Positions 4,874-5,117 of a stretch of 5,117 nucleotides of DNA are shown piece by piece. Below the pieces are notes generated by a model. It was not told where the DNA came from. It worked only from the letters and a program-made list of their open reading frames with translations, and ran no database searches. The stretch is from the NCBI GenBank assembly GCA_017996845.1, contig JAGOGF010000162.1, forward strand, positions 1 through 5,117, given 5' to 3'. The DNA comes from Butyrivibrio sp. GTDB taxonomy: Bacteria; Bacillota_A; Clostridia; Lachnospirales; Lachnospiraceae. How positions within the stretch are numbered: position 1 is the first letter of the stretch; every line of letters begins with the position of its first letter. Both the position numbers and the translations under genes were made by a program.

Positions 4874-5117
4874 TTAATCAACTTTTTTTGCATTATCATG
4901 ATTCTGAAAATTCTTTTTGGTTATATCATAGCGCCGTGTTATAAAAAGTGCAAAAGCACATATCAAAACTGCACACAGTACACTTACTCCCGACAGGTAC
5001 ACCAGCCAGCGTGGCGTTTCTGCACTGAAACGGTATCCTTTACTCAGAATTTGAACCTGATCGGCATGAATGTCCATATCACCGCCATGATCCGGACAAT
5101 CTCTGTGAAAAATTCCG
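4874..5117 (-). CDS. C-terminal part of an unidentified membrane protein
   Basis: The frame is open to the right edge, giving at least 80 residues before a TAA at 4876-4874. It begins in the window with GIFHRDCPDHGGDMD and continues to one strongly hydrophobic segment, WLVYLSGVSVLCAVLICAFA, followed by ITRRYDITKK. Basic residues after the span put the short tail in the cytoplasm, so the preceding part should be outside (type I topology). An internal ATG at 5077 has a poor GGCGG four nt upstream, so a free-standing 67-residue protein is possible but less likely. It does not resemble the C-terminus of KdpC, which would be the usual neighbour of kdpD, and I do not recognise the family. It is in a different frame from kdpD, ends in a membrane span, and is not the missing KdpD N-terminus. 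Spacing of 25 nt to kdpD suggests one operon. Confidence 0.65.
   Translation of the reverse strand, partial: GIFHRDCPDHGGDMDIHADQVQILSKGYRFSAETPRWLVYLSGVSVLCAVLICAFALFITRRYDITKKNFQNHDNAKKVD

Overview
The window looks like a chromosomal segment from a Gram-positive, Clostridia-type bacterium, most likely a gut Lachnospiraceae. This rests on the moderately AT-rich composition, strong GGAGG-type ribosome binding sites, and the character of the proteins (a short KdpD and a tocopherol-cyclase-like protein of the kind I associate with gut Firmicutes). The assignment is inference; no rRNA or marker gene is present.

Layout. Positions 1-1112 (minus strand) are one uninterrupted reading frame that runs off the left edge: 370 residues of a tocopherol-cyclase-family-like protein, nearly full length. 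The long plus-strand frames over it are shadows. Positions 1113-1395 form a divergent intergenic region with weak promoter candidates for both sides and a leader RNA that can fold in two mutually exclusive ways. Positions 1396-1986 (plus) encode a Ser/Thr/Ala-rich, low-complexity 196-residue protein of unknown function. A strong bidirectional terminator at 2001-2050 separates it from the convergent kdpE.

Positions 2053-5117 (minus) look like one operon, read right to left: the end of an unidentified single-span membrane protein, a short KdpD sensor kinase (649 residues, without the usual N-terminal KdpD domain), and the KdpE response regulator. KdpD would sense K+ or c-di-AMP status through its cytoplasmic USP, membrane and GAF-like regions and phosphorylate KdpE at Asp55, which in this family activates a K+ uptake system. 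The kdpFABC transporter genes are not in the window.

The most notable observation is between kdpD and kdpE. These genes usually abut or overlap, but here they are 147 bp apart. The gap holds three consecutive hairpins and is bounded by a perfect 11-bp direct repeat (2759-2769 and 2902-2912). Removing one repeat copy plus the 132 bp between them on paper gives kdpD four more codons (Glu-Lys-Asn-Glu) and a TAA stop that overlaps the kdpE ATG by 8 nt, the usual arrangement. This is the expected footprint of a small, hairpin-rich, non-coding element that inserted with an 11-bp target duplication. The insertion gave kdpD a new stop codon and broke the kdpD-kdpE translational overlap.
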